NCBI GenBank assembly: GCA_038230415.1
Contig: JBBRNH010000049.1
Location: forward strand, 1 to 40,262
Length of the DNA: 40,262 nucleotides
Origin: JBBRNH01 sp038230415
GTDB lineage: Bacteria; Bacteroidota; Bacteroidia; Cytophagales; Spirosomataceae
Direction of reading: 5' to 3'
The notes under the pieces are model-generated. The model saw only the letters and a program-made list of their open reading frames with translations, had not been told where the DNA came from and did no database searches. Shown in pieces: positions 15,861 through 23,623 of the stretch; positions within the stretch are counted from its first letter, which is position 1, and every line of letters starts with the position of its first letter. A program made the translations under genes and the position numbers.

Positions 15861-16160
15861 TTATTCGGCTACGGCAACCGGAGCGGCCATCTCTGCAATC
15901 ATCGCTTCGTGCGGAACAATGTCCACATACGACCGCTGCAACCGACCGGGGCGGAATTTTACCACGCCATCAACGAGGGCAAACAGGGTATGATCTTTAC
16001 CCAGACCCACGTTTTTGCCGGGGTGATGTTTGGTGCCGCGCTGCCGGATAATGATGTTACCGGCGATGGCTACCTGACCACCGAAGAGTTTTACGCCGAG
16101 CCGCTTACTATGCGAATCCCGACCGTTTTTGGAGCTACCTACGCCTTTTTTGTGTGCCAT
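15861..16160 (-). CDS. rpmA: 50S ribosomal protein L27
   Basis: A 99-residue bL27: MAHKKGVGSSKNGRDSHSKRLGVKLFGGQ at the start (the flexible N-terminus that reaches the peptidyl-transferase centre), IIIRQRGTKHHPGKNVGLGKDHTLFAL in the middle. The C-terminal tail (APVAVAE) is slightly longer than the E. coli protein, as is common in Bacteroidota. It follows rplU on the same strand, separated by a heptamer-repeat element of about 80 bases that would be transcribed with the operon. Confidence 0.98.
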   Translation of the reverse strand: MAHKKGVGSSKNGRDSHSKRLGVKLFGGQVAIAGNIIIRQRGTKHHPGKNVGLGKDHTLFALVDGVVKFRPGRLQRSYVDIVPHEAMIAEMAAPVAVAE

Positions 16161-16165
16161 TTTTT

Positions 16166-16243
16166 TAAGTGGTTAGTGATTAGTGGTCAGTGGTTAGTTA
16201 ATGAACAGTAGCATACTTGCCGCTTGCCGCTAACTACTTGTCA
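16166..16243. repeat. Heptamer-repeat element inside the rplU-rpmA operon
   Basis: Almost the whole gap between rplU and rpmA consists of degenerate 7-base units: AGTGGTT, AGTGATT, AGTGGTC, AGTGGTT on the left, and TAACTACTTGTCACTAAAC in the opposite sense on the right, around a TTGCCGCTTGCCGC centre. The two arms can fold into a hairpin. Its position within a ribosomal-protein transcript means it must be tolerated between the two coding regions. Confidence 0.6.
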
Positions 16244-16561
16244 CTAAACTAAAATGTCTTCAATCAAAACCCGCGTCAAATACTGACGGTGGCCGTTTTT
16301 CTTTTTGTACCCCTTCCGGCGTTTTTTCTTGAACACCAGGACTTTCTCGCCCTTGAGGTGTTCCTGAATTTTGGCCGATACCGACGCGCCTTCCACGACG
16401 GGTGCGCCAACGGAGATAACGCCTTCGTTATCCACTAACAGGACTTTAACCTGGTCAGAGGCAAGGGCAGCGTCCAGGTCGCCAGCTAACCGATGGGTAT
16501 AGATGGAACGACCCTTCTGGATCTTGAATTGCTGCCCTGCGATCTCTACGATTGCGTACAT
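16244..16561 (-). CDS. rplU: 50S ribosomal protein L21
   Basis: A 105-residue bL21 starting MYAIVEIAGQQFKIQKG at 16561; an upstream in-frame start would add eleven residues absent from the family. The C-terminal signature KVLVFKKKRRKGYKKKNGHRQYLTRV, here described in parts (FKKKRRKGYKKKNGHRQ), binds 23S rRNA. It is the first gene of the rplU-rpmA operon, driven by the promoter at 16592-16622. Confidence 0.98.
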   Translation of the reverse strand: MYAIVEIAGQQFKIQKGRSIYTHRLAGDLDAALASDQVKVLLVDNEGVISVGAPVVEGASVSAKIQEHLKGEKVLVFKKKRRKGYKKKNGHRQYLTRVLIEDILV

Positions 16562-16591
16562 GATGTTTGTATCAAATTGGAAATGAGGGCG

Positions 16592-16622
16592 CAAAGGTAC
16601 TTTTTTCAGCGGGTATTGGCAA
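16592..16622 (-). promoter_or_regulatory. rplU promoter, Bacteroidota type
   Basis: On the minus strand TTG (16622-16620), a 20-base spacer, and TACCTTTG (16599-16592) match the -33/-7 Bacteroidota primary-sigma consensus exactly. The start codon of rplU is 30 bases downstream of the -7 box, giving a short leader. This is the clearest promoter in the window. Confidence 0.65.
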
Positions 16623-16643
16623 GAAGCTCGTGATAAGTTTTTG

Positions 16644-17078
16644 CTAAAATGGCAATGGCACGGAGGTCTGCACTAAGTTCGTCGCGCTTTTGGCAATGAT
16701 CTTACCATCGGCAGCCGTAATTGACACCGCCACGTGAACAATGTTTTTGCCCGCCCGCACAATCCGGGCCGTTGCCGTAACCACATCGCCCGCCCGCGCC
16801 GGATTCAGGAAATCAACGTTCAGGTTGACCGATGTGTAGCCAAACTCACGGCCTAAGGCATACACGAGCATTCCGGCAATATCGTCCATAATGGCGGCTG
16901 CCGTGCCGCCGTGCATCACGTTCATGGGGTTGGTCATGTCGGGCCTGATTTCGTAATCGGCCACCAAATGGTCAGGTTCGGCAACGCGCAAAATACCATT
17001 AAGCCAGTTGCCCAGCCCCGATGGGCTTTGGCTGGTATCCTGCCCAATCTGAGCGCGGAAAAAATCTAAACGAGTCAT
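16644..17078 (-). CDS. PaaI-family hotdog thioesterase
   Basis: About 144 residues from the ATG at 17078 (MTRLDFFRAQIG); the longer frame upstream runs through a palindromic repeat and lacks family similarity. The 4HBT-type hotdog core has NPMNVMHGGTAAAIMDDIAG (HGG at 56-58, acidic residue Asp65), followed by the long strands YTSVNLNVDFLNPARAGDVV and VTATARIVRAGKNIVHVAVSI. These proteins hydrolyse acyl- or aroyl-CoA thioesters in the cytoplasm; substrate not predictable. It lies just downstream (on its strand) of a heptamer element and diverges from the broken comA-like gene. Confidence 0.88.
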   Translation of the reverse strand: MTRLDFFRAQIGQDTSQSPSGLGNWLNGILRVAEPDHLVADYEIRPDMTNPMNVMHGGTAAAIMDDIAGMLVYALGREFGYTSVNLNVDFLNPARAGDVVTATARIVRAGKNIVHVAVSITAADGKIIAKSATNLVQTSVPLPF

Positions 17079-17080
17079 TC

Positions 17081-17180
17081 TACTATGTGATCTAAGGTGT
17101 ATGCTGTATGAATGGCTGGATTCTGACGCGAAGTTTATACATCCTACACCGTATATCCTACACGGTACATAAAAATAGTA
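17081..17180. repeat. Heptamer-repeat palindrome with CTGACGCGAA core
   Basis: The arm read on the minus strand consists of 7-base units GTGTAGG, ATATACG, GTGTAGG, ATGTATA; the other arm reads GGTGTATGCTGTATG on the plus strand. TACTAT at 17081 and ATAGTA at 17175-17180 are inverted ends. The central CTGACGCGAA (17123-17132) is identical to the centre of the element at 29304-29410, although the heptamers differ. It fills the space between two divergent genes. Confidence 0.6.
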
Positions 17181-17251
17181 CTTAACCAAGCAAAACCGCC
17201 TTAAATAACCCGATTATCTGCACTTTCCTGGGAGATTCTCAGTAACTGAAT

Positions 17252-17259
17252 TAGTTTTG
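17252..17259 (+). promoter_or_regulatory. Candidate -7 box of the comA-dedA-aroE-nagA run
   Basis: TAGTTTTG matches TAnnTTTG exactly and lies 35 bases before the ATG at 17295. No TTG is present at the usual distance upstream, so the match is only partial. Confidence 0.35.
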
Positions 17260-17294
17260 CGCCGTTTACCGCGAATTTCTCCGCTTTCTTACAC

Positions 17295-18059
17295 ATGAAT
17301 TACCAGCTAACGCAACTGCCCGAACGCACGGCCAAACCCCGCCAAAGTGGTCTTACCATGATTATGGACAAGGGGCTGAGCATCCGTCAGGTTGAGGATT
17401 TTCTGTCCACCTCCGCCGACTTTGCCGACATCGTGAAACTCGGCTGGGCCACCTCCTTCCTCACACCTAACCTAACCGAAAAGCTCGCCGTGTACCGCAA
17501 CGCCGGTATCCCCGTTTATTTCGGCGGCACCCTTTTCGAAGCGTTCGTGGTCAGGAATCAGTGTGAGGATTAACGCAAACTGCTCGACAAATACGACATT
17601 CACTACGCCGAGGTCACAGATGGCTCGCTCGACATGAAGATGGACGATAAGCTGAACTATATCAGGCAGTTAGCCACGCAGGTAACGGTGCTGTCGGAAG
17701 TTGGCTCAAAAGACGAGGCCAAGATTATCCCGCCCTACAAATGGATTCAGTTAATGAAGGCCGAACTCGAAGCCGGGGCCTGGAAAGTCATCGGCGAGGC
17801 CCGCGAGGGCGGCACGGTTGGCCTGTTCCGGTCGAGTGGCGAAGTCCGGCAGGGATTGGTGGAGGAGATTCTGACCCAGATTCCGGCGGAAAGCATCATC
17901 TGGGAGGCTCCCCAAAAAGAACAGCAAGTCTGGTTTGTGAAACTCCTCGGAGCCAACGTCAACCTCGGCAACATTGCCCCAAGCGAAACTATTCCCTTAG
18001 AAACCATTCGATTAGGGTTGCGTGGTGATACGTTTTCTGATTTTTTAGACAAGCCGTAA
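17295..18059 (+). pseudogene. Phosphosulfolactate synthase-like (ComA) gene with one nonsense codon
   Basis: The reading frame would encode about 254 residues of a ComA-like protein, which joins sulfite to phosphoenolpyruvate. A TAA at 17571-17573 splits it after residue 92. The flanks stay in the same frame: GGTLFEAFVVRNQCED, stop, RKLLDKYDIHYAEVTDGSLD. Relatives have a Tyr at the stop position as I recall, so TAC to TAA is the simplest origin. All other family blocks are intact: TMIMDKGLS (~21-29), VLSEVGSKDE, GGTVGLFRSSGEVRQG, IIWEAPQKEQQVWF and GANVNLGN. In Bacteroidota this enzyme could supply sulfonate precursors for sulfonolipids, which is inference. The next gene starts 7 bases after its end. 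A sequencing error or very recent mutation is likely. Confidence 0.85.
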
Positions 18060-18066
18060 AAGAAAC

Positions 18067-18723
18067 ATGGACATCATAAAATCCCTCCTCGATTTCCTCC
18101 TCCACCTCGACCGCTACCTCGACCTGTGGGCCAACGAATACGGTATTTTGCTGTATGCGATTCTGTTTCTGATTGTTTTCACCGAAACCGGGCTGATTGT
18201 GATGCCGCTCCTGCCCGGCGATTCGCTGCTGTTTGCGGCTGGTGCGCTGGCCGCCCGGCCCACCAACGACCTTAGCGTCTGGGTCATTATTCCGCTGCTC
18301 ATCGTGGCCGCGCTTCTGGGCGATAACGTCAACTATTTTGTGGGCCGAACCCTGGGCAATCAAATCAAACAGCGCGAACGGATTCTGTTTTTCAAGCGCG
18401 AATACATCACCGAGACCGAAAAGTTTTACGAGAAATACGGTGGTCGCACCGTAATCATCGCCCGGTTTATACCCATCGTTCGCACCATTGCGCCGTTTGT
18501 GGCCGGAGCCGGTAGCATGAACTACGGCACCTACATTCGGTTTTGCGTGATCGGGGCGGTGCTGTGGGTGGTCAGTATTTCGATGCTGGGGTATTTCTTC
18601 GGCAATTTCCCCATCGTGCAGAAAAACTTTGAACTCGTCGTTTTCGGCATCGTCGGCCTGTCGCTGCTGCCAATTTTGTACGGCATAATCCAGAAACGGA
18701 TGGCAAAAAATCAGCCGTCATGA
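18067..18723 (+). CDS. DedA/VTT-domain membrane protein
   Basis: A 218-residue inner-membrane protein of the DedA (SNARE-associated/VTT) family, several of which move undecaprenyl phosphate or phospholipids across the membrane. Features: FTETGLIVMPLLPGDSLLF with Glu40 and Asp52, GDNVNYFVGR (~85-94), then FYEKYGGRTVIIARFIPIVRT with Arg133 and Arg139, and IAPFVAGAGSMNYGTYIRF. These re-entrant-loop acidic and basic residues are the family's functional ones and are all present. Four or five hydrophobic stretches are visible. Its last codons overlap the aroE start by four bases (ATGA). Confidence 0.92.
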   Translation: MDIIKSLLDFLLHLDRYLDLWANEYGILLYAILFLIVFTETGLIVMPLLPGDSLLFAAGALAARPTNDLSVWVIIPLLIVAALLGDNVNYFVGRTLGNQIKQRERILFFKREYITETEKFYEKYGGRTVIIARFIPIVRTIAPFVAGAGSMNYGTYIRFCVIGAVLWVVSISMLGYFFGNFPIVQKNFELVVFGIVGLSLLPILYGIIQKRMAKNQPS

Positions 18724-19463
18724 ATCGGTACGGACTCATCGGCCACCCGCTTACCCACTCATTTTCGCGGGCGTACTTCACCGAAAAATTCGCCCGCGAA
18801 AACACCACCGATTGCCGCTATGACCTCTTCGACCTGCCCGATATTGCTGGTTTAGCCGAATTGCTGCAAACGCCCAACCTGCGCGGCCTGAACGTGACCA
18901 TTCCGCACAAACAGGCCGTGTTTCCGTATCTTACGCACCTCGACGATTCGGCCCGGCGCGTGGGGGCGGTGAACGTAATCCGGCTCGAAACCGACGGCTC
19001 CCGAACCGGCTACAACTCTGATTACTACGGCTTTAAACAATCATTGACGGAGTGGTTCGCCGGAATCGGATTCACATTTTCGGGGACGCAGGCGTTGGTG
19101 CTGGGAACGGGGGGCGCGTCGAAAGCGGTAATGGTCGCGCTCGAAGACCTCGGTATTCCGTTCCGGTTAGTGTCGCGAACGAAGACCGAAACGACCGTTG
19201 GTTATGACGATTTGCCGGACTTAATCGGAGCTTACCACCTGATTATCAACACCTCGCCGGTTGGCACGTATCCCAACGTGGCCGAGTCTCCGGCCCTGCC
19301 CTATTCGCTGCTGACCGCCCGGCACGCCCTGTATGATTTGGTGTATAATCCTGCCGAAACCGCGTTTATGCGCCAGGGTCACGAGCGCGGGGCAGCCGTA
19401 AAAAACGGCCACCGGATGCTGGTGTTGCAAGCCGAGCGGGCCTGGGAAATCTGGAATCATTGA
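18720..19463 (+). CDS. aroE: Shikimate dehydrogenase
   Basis: A 247-residue AroE, which reduces 3-dehydroshikimate to shikimate with NADPH in aromatic amino acid synthesis. Substrate site: GHPLTHSFS (8-16), NVTIPHK with Lys64, GAVN (82-85) and Asp101 in GYNSDYYGF. Nucleotide site: GTGGASKA (129-136) and VSRTK (151-155), the latter fitting NADP. The later blocks NTSPVGTYPN (177-186) and YNP (209-211) and Gln237 near the end are normal, with NTSPVGT a variant of NATPVGM. It is coupled to the dedA gene by an ATGA overlap and is followed 13 bases later by nagA. Confidence 0.95.
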   Translation: MNRYGLIGHPLTHSFSRAYFTEKFARENTTDCRYDLFDLPDIAGLAELLQTPNLRGLNVTIPHKQAVFPYLTHLDDSARRVGAVNVIRLETDGSRTGYNSDYYGFKQSLTEWFAGIGFTFSGTQALVLGTGGASKAVMVALEDLGIPFRLVSRTKTETTVGYDDLPDLIGAYHLIINTSPVGTYPNVAESPALPYSLLTARHALYDLVYNPAETAFMRQGHERGAAVKNGHRMLVLQAERAWEIWNH

Positions 19464-19476
19464 CCAACATACAGCG

Positions 19477-20625
19477 ATGCTCCTGACCAACGCCACCGTT
19501 TTTACCGGCTCCGAATTGCTGCCCAATACCACTGTTTTGGCAAAAAATGGCTTGATCACCAGCGTATTACCCGAAGCAATCATTGAATCAGATGCATTGG
19601 ATTTGCAGGGTGACTACCTGATTCCGGGGTTAGTTGATCTGCAACTGTACGGCGGCTCGTGGCAGTTTTTGAACGAAACCCCCACGCCCGAAACCGTTCG
19701 GCATATTCACGATACGCACCGCCAGAATGGCACCACGTCGGTGATGCCCACGCTCTATTCAACGGCGCACGGGGTGATTCTCCGGGCCATCGAAGCCGTG
19801 CGCGCCGTGATGCAGGAACGGCCCGGCGGCATTTTGGGGCTGCACGTCGAAGGGCCGTATATCAACCCGGTTCGGCGGGGCGCACACAGCCTGAACTACA
19901 TCCGGCAACCTGACAAACAGGAACTTACCGAACTCATTGGGCGCGGGGCCGGGGTGATTAAACTCCTGACGATTGCGCCCGACGTGTTTTCTCAGGAATT
20001 GCTCGATTGGCTCAAACGGGCGGCTCCTGACGTGCGGCTGTCGCTCGGCCATTCAGATGCTACCTACGCCGAAGCCACCGCAGCGTTTGCCAACGGTGTG
20101 GGCTTGGTAACGCATTTGTACAACGCCCAACGGGGGTTCGAGAGCCGCGAACCGGGCGTGGTCGGGGCGGTGTTTGACCACCCAACGGTGCGGGCCAGCC
20201 TGATTGCCGACGGGTTTCACTGCGTACCGATGGCAATTCGATTGGCCTACACACTGCTCGGCCCGGAGCGGTTATTTCTGATTTCGGATGCCAGTTTTGC
20301 CTACCCGCCCCGCCCGGTTTTCGACTTTGACGATTTTCAGATTCGGTACGATGCCGGGCGGTATTTGAACCAGGAGGGCAAATTGGCGGGGTCGTCGGTT
20401 ACGCTGCTCGAAGCCGTGCGGGTCTGCGTTGAGCAGGCCGGTTTGCCCCTGACCGACGCACTACGAATGGCAACCCAAACCCCCGCCGATGTGATTGGCC
20501 GGGCCGACCTCGGCAGAATCGCGCCGGGCTGCGTGGCAAACTTGGTTTGGCTCGATAAATCGCTGGTGGTGCAGGGCGTGTGGCAGAACGGCGTTAGGGT
20601 AACGCCTGGCGACAATAATCAATGA
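19477..20625 (+). CDS. nagA: N-acetylglucosamine-6-phosphate deacetylase
   Basis: A 382-residue amidohydrolase that removes acetate from GlcNAc-6-phosphate in amino-sugar recycling. The family blocks are GDYLIPGLVDLQLYGG (45-60), metal ligand Glu125 (GLHVEGPYIN), His192 (LGHSDATY), His213 (VTHLYNAQ), DGFH (245-248) and catalytic Asp271 (LISDAS), followed by GKLAGSSVTLLEAV and a C-terminal PGCVANLVWLD typical of amidohydrolases. All catalytic residues are present. Last gene of the plus-strand run. Its final 32 bases overlap the convergent nuclease-like gene, with no separate terminator visible. Confidence 0.95.
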   Translation: MLLTNATVFTGSELLPNTTVLAKNGLITSVLPEAIIESDALDLQGDYLIPGLVDLQLYGGSWQFLNETPTPETVRHIHDTHRQNGTTSVMPTLYSTAHGVILRAIEAVRAVMQERPGGILGLHVEGPYINPVRRGAHSLNYIRQPDKQELTELIGRGAGVIKLLTIAPDVFSQELLDWLKRAAPDVRLSLGHSDATYAEATAAFANGVGLVTHLYNAQRGFESREPGVVGAVFDHPTVRASLIADGFHCVPMAIRLAYTLLGPERLFLISDASFAYPPRPVFDFDDFQIRYDAGRYLNQEGKLAGSSVTLLEAVRVCVEQAGLPLTDALRMATQTPADVIGRADLGRIAPGCVANLVWLDKSLVVQGVWQNGVRVTPGDNNQ

Positions 20626-21202
20626 TTTGCTGAAACGCCCCCAGAATTTCATCGAGTTGGTTGAGATAATAACTCGTAGGCGAAACATTGATAGTGTCGG
20701 CTTCCAAACACAGAAACAGCCATTGATCTCCGGTGGTTACGCAGCCATAGAGTTTATCCAACCGAACGCCTTTTTTCTCGTTAAACCGCTTAGTCCCAAT
20801 CAACTGAGCCGCGCACTGGGGCAAGCCAACGTCCACATCATTCTTTTTGGCTTCTACAACCTGAATAATCGGATAGTTAATGCTGACCGAGCCAACATCT
20901 TTGGTCAGGATAAAATCACATTCTCCATTCAGGCCCGCATCGGGCGCAGCATTGAGGTTTTCGCCCGAATAAATCGTAAAAAATTTATGGTTTCGGGCGC
21001 GGAGTTCAAGCAAAATCGGCAGCACGATCAGTTCTGATTTGGCTTTCTCGGTACGTAGTGGCAACTCGTGAGCAGTCAGAAGGGCGTTTTCGAGCCATTC
21101 GCTGGGCAGCATGGGCGTGATTGGCGTAAAAATCTGCCCGGTTCGGTTTTTTATCCCGAAACGATCCTCGATACTGTCAAACGTAAAATCGCCGTAGGCC
21201 AT
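20594..21202 (-). CDS. PD-(D/E)XK nuclease-like protein
   Basis: A 202-residue soluble protein with no named family I can give. It contains the restriction-nuclease-like core: Glu57 in an N-terminal helix (EKAKSELIVLPILLELR), Asp96 in NGECDFILTK, then a strand IIQVVEAKK with Glu117 and Lys119, and QCAAQLIG (129-136), whose Gln residues often follow this core. DNA or RNA cleavage is therefore plausible; the partner or target is unknown. It lies tail to tail with nagA, with a 32-base coding overlap, and diverges from the small zinc-ribbon ORF and the VWA gene. No methylase or specificity gene is adjacent, so it is not an obvious restriction system. Confidence 0.75.
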   Translation of the reverse strand: MAYGDFTFDSIEDRFGIKNRTGQIFTPITPMLPSEWLENALLTAHELPLRTEKAKSELIVLPILLELRARNHKFFTIYSGENLNAAPDAGLNGECDFILTKDVGSVSINYPIIQVVEAKKNDVDVGLPQCAAQLIGTKRFNEKKGVRLDKLYGCVTTGDQWLFLCLEADTINVSPTSYYLNQLDEILGAFQQIIDYCRQALP

Positions 21203-21262
21203 CGTGCAGGGAGTTTGTTGAACCAGTCAAAGTTCGGCAGTTTGCGGGCCATAATCAAGATC

Positions 21263-21379
21263 ATGTTTTGCGGGCATTGTCAGCGAACAAATCCAGATAA
21301 CGCGCTGTTCTGCAATCAACATAAACGCACGAAACGTCGGCCAGTGAAGCAATTAACTACTCTGGCGACCGACCACTAA
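21263..21379 (+). CDS. Possible small zinc-ribbon protein
   Basis: A 38-residue frame beginning MFCGHCQRTNPDNALFCNQH. The CxxC-x11-C-x-x-H spacing looks like half of a zinc ribbon of the 'C..C.......FC..CG' type. The tail (TKRRPVKQ...) is basic and its last part is encoded by heptamer-repeat sequence. It stops 10 bases before the VWA gene. It may be a real small protein or a leftover of a longer zinc-ribbon protein; there is no further support. Confidence 0.35.
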   Translation: MFCGHCQRTNPDNALFCNQHKRTKRRPVKQLTTLATDH

Positions 21380-21388
21380 CTACTGACC
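21340..21388. repeat. Heptamer-repeat arm upstream of the VWA gene
   Basis: Degenerate 7-base units (CGACCGA, CCACTAA, CTACTGA) preceded by AGTGAAGCAATTAACTACT run to one base before the VWA start codon. This resembles the arms of the elements at 135 and 16166 in sequence (CCACTAACTACTGACC). No full second arm or CTGACGC core was seen. Confidence 0.4.
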
Positions 21389-21389
21389 T

Positions 21390-22496
21390 ATGAAAGGCTT
21401 TGAATTCGCTAAATACGTGCCGCCCGAACAGAAAGAGGGCAGCAAGTTTGACCAACTTCTGAATATTTTTCAGCAACTGCTGCTGCTTACCTCCGGCAAT
21501 GTAGAACAGGCTATGTCGTGGATGAGTCAGCTTGACCGGCAGTACAACCTCACCGATGACAAATACGGCATCGGTAATTTCTTTGATGACCTGAAAGAAA
21601 AAGGCTACCTCACCGAAGAAAATCAGGAAGGTAAATTAGTGATGACTCCCAAAAGTGAGCAGACCATCCGGCGCAGCGCACTCGAAGAGATTTTCGGCAA
21701 ACTCGAACGCTCCAAAACCGGCGGCAACCACGCTACGCCCTTCACCGGCGCGGGCGACGAACTCAGCAGCGACCTCCGCACATATCAGTTTGGCGATTCG
21801 CTGGAGCAGATTTCGATGACCGAATCTATCCGTAACGCTCAGATTAACAGTGGAATAGACGAGTTTACGCTCATGGAACGCGACCTGGAAGTGACCGAGA
21901 AAGAGCAGAAAACCCAGACCTCAACGGTGCTGATGATTGACATCAGCCACTCAATGATTCTGTACGGCGAAGACCGCATCACACCCGCCAAAAAGGTGGC
22001 TCTCGCATTGGTTGAGCTTGTGCGGCAGAAATACCCCAAAGACACGCTCGATATTGTGGTGTTTGGCAACGATGCCTGGCAGATTCAGGCCAAAGACCTG
22101 CCCTACTTAGAGGTTGGCCCGTATCATACAAACACCGTGGCCGGGCTTGAACTGGCAATGGACTTGCTGCGCCGGCGCAAAAACAAAAACAAACAGATTT
22201 TTATGATTACCGATGGCAAACCAACCTGTTTGAAAGAGGGGCTGCGGTATTACAAAAACTCGTTTGGCCTTGATCGTAAGGTCGTTAGCAAAACCCTGAC
22301 CTTAGCCGCGCAATGCCGCCGACTGAATATTCCGGTAACAACCTTTATGATTGCCACCGATAATTACCTGAAACAGTTTGTGCAGGAGTTTACCAAAGTA
22401 AACAATGGCCGGGCCTATTACAGTGGCTTGCAGGGCTTGGGCAACATGATGTTCGAGGATTTTCAGCGCAATCGCCGGAAGAACATTAAGGGATAA
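21390..22496 (+). CDS. VWA-domain protein, probable partner of the AAA+ ATPase
   Basis: A 368-residue cytoplasmic protein. Residues 1-~110 are helical and charged; the von Willebrand factor A domain begins near 175. The MIDAS metal site is complete: DISHS at 184-188, Thr249 and Asp275 (MITDGKPT). This architecture is the second subunit of MoxR/ChlI-type AAA+ plus VWA pairs, in which the ATPase uses a metal-coordinated VWA protein to remodel clients or insert metals. The matching ATPase is at 27771-29303, same strand, about 5.3 kb downstream; I recall the two being neighbours in relatives. Ends in a strong terminator. Confidence 0.87.
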   Translation: MKGFEFAKYVPPEQKEGSKFDQLLNIFQQLLLLTSGNVEQAMSWMSQLDRQYNLTDDKYGIGNFFDDLKEKGYLTEENQEGKLVMTPKSEQTIRRSALEEIFGKLERSKTGGNHATPFTGAGDELSSDLRTYQFGDSLEQISMTESIRNAQINSGIDEFTLMERDLEVTEKEQKTQTSTVLMIDISHSMILYGEDRITPAKKVALALVELVRQKYPKDTLDIVVFGNDAWQIQAKDLPYLEVGPYHTNTVAGLELAMDLLRRRKNKNKQIFMITDGKPTCLKEGLRYYKNSFGLDRKVVSKTLTLAAQCRRLNIPVTTFMIATDNYLKQFVQEFTKVNNGRAYYSGLQGLGNMMFEDFQRNRRKNIKG

Positions 22497-22529
22497 CCTG
22501 TAATCCTGACCCGTTGATTTTGTCAGTTT

Positions 22530-22555
22530 GGCCCGTTTAATAACGGGCCTTTTTT
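22530..22555 (+). terminator. Terminator of the VWA gene
   Basis: GGCCCGTT (22530-22537) and AACGGGCC (22542-22549) form a perfect 8-bp stem with a TAAT loop followed by six T residues, about 35 bases after the stop codon. Classic intrinsic terminator. Confidence 0.85.
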
Positions 22556-22563
22556 ATGCCCGT

Positions 22564-23523
22564 TTACCAAACCGGCCACCAGGACATACTGCTGTAAAAA
22601 TCCTGCCAGCGGGGCGTATGCTCCGTAATCAATTCGGGCAACCCACCGCCACCGGGCGTGTACTGAATTTGCTGAACGATATAATGCGTGAGCGGAACAC
22701 CCGACATGGTTTCAAACGCTTTGCGCCAGGGCAACGCCTGCCGGTAGTCGAGCAGACCGCCATGCCCCATAATGTTATTAGTATAGGTACTGGTGGTGCC
22801 ATTGTAACAGGCATCGCTGTTGCCGCCCGTTGGCGTGGTGACGACGGCGATGCAGGCGGGATTTGCGGTCACTACGCCAATATGCGCCAGCCCCAGCATA
22901 TGCCCGACTTCGTGGGCAACGCAGTTAAAACCACCCGCATCGGGATACGTATCGCCGACATCCACGTTTGAATCGTCGGACCGATGGACGTATGGGGCAG
23001 CCGGGCCGCTGATTGGATTGCCCGCAGCGTCAACAATGTACTGGCAGTGAAGCACTTTATGGGCACCTCCGGCATCACTAACCAACTGTAAGTTGAAGTT
23101 GCATTTGATGTTGCGCCGATACACAAGCCGCTGCATATCACCACTTAACCAGTGCGGAAACGTGGGATTCAACAACGCCATCTCCCGTTCGATAGCCCGG
23201 TATTCGGGACTATTGACCTTTGACAGATCGAGAACGAGCCAGAATCGGTTTTTCCAGAAGTTGGCCCCCGCAGCAAAACGACTCTGAAAAGCGGCCCACT
23301 CGGCAGCGGGCCAGGCGGCAAAGGCATGAGGAGCGGCCAACGTTCTGCCCGACCCGGTATTGTCTTGCTGAAGATGGATTTTCAGCGTGATAATGAGCTG
23401 GGCGTTGGCACTGGTATCGTTGGGATTGTTATTGCCATCGGGAATAAAGAGACTGGCATCGAACCGGCCCGTTACGCTATTATCGGTAAAGCTGAAGTTT
23501 GGTAGTTGTCGGGTGATCGCCAT
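22564..23523 (-). CDS. Metzincin-type zinc metalloprotease
   Basis: A 319-residue protein with the extended zinc site HEVGHMLGLAH at 204-214 (HExxHxxGxxH) and a Met-turn candidate at Met252 (NNIMGHGG), which together define a metzincin. The ~190-residue region before the site, starting MAITRQLPNFSFTD, shows no signal peptide or lipobox, which is unusual for this class; most metzincins act outside the cell. Cys141, Cys160, Cys201, Cys224 and Cys239 could form disulfides if it is exported by another route. The closing WW residues and Pro/Gly-rich tail are unremarkable. It follows the IPT/TIG lipoprotein gene by 100 bases on the same strand, so the two may act together at the surface. Confidence 0.85.
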   Translation of the reverse strand: MAITRQLPNFSFTDNSVTGRFDASLFIPDGNNNPNDTSANAQLIITLKIHLQQDNTGSGRTLAAPHAFAAWPAAEWAAFQSRFAAGANFWKNRFWLVLDLSKVNSPEYRAIEREMALLNPTFPHWLSGDMQRLVYRRNIKCNFNLQLVSDAGGAHKVLHCQYIVDAAGNPISGPAAPYVHRSDDSNVDVGDTYPDAGGFNCVAHEVGHMLGLAHIGVVTANPACIAVVTTPTGGNSDACYNGTTSTYTNNIMGHGGLLDYRQALPWRKAFETMSGVPLTHYIVQQIQYTPGGGGLPELITEHTPRWQDFYSSMSWWPVW

Positions 23524-23623
23524 AGCTGTTGTGCATTAGTTGCACAAAACTGAGACCACCAGCCAACAATCGCTATTATTGAGTCGGGTTGTTCGTAATC
23601 GGTCGTTTATGGCCCATTTCACG

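Noticed and set aside
17079..17189. N-terminal extension of the PaaI thioesterase
   Set aside because: It is encoded by the heptamer palindrome and lacks hotdog-family similarity.
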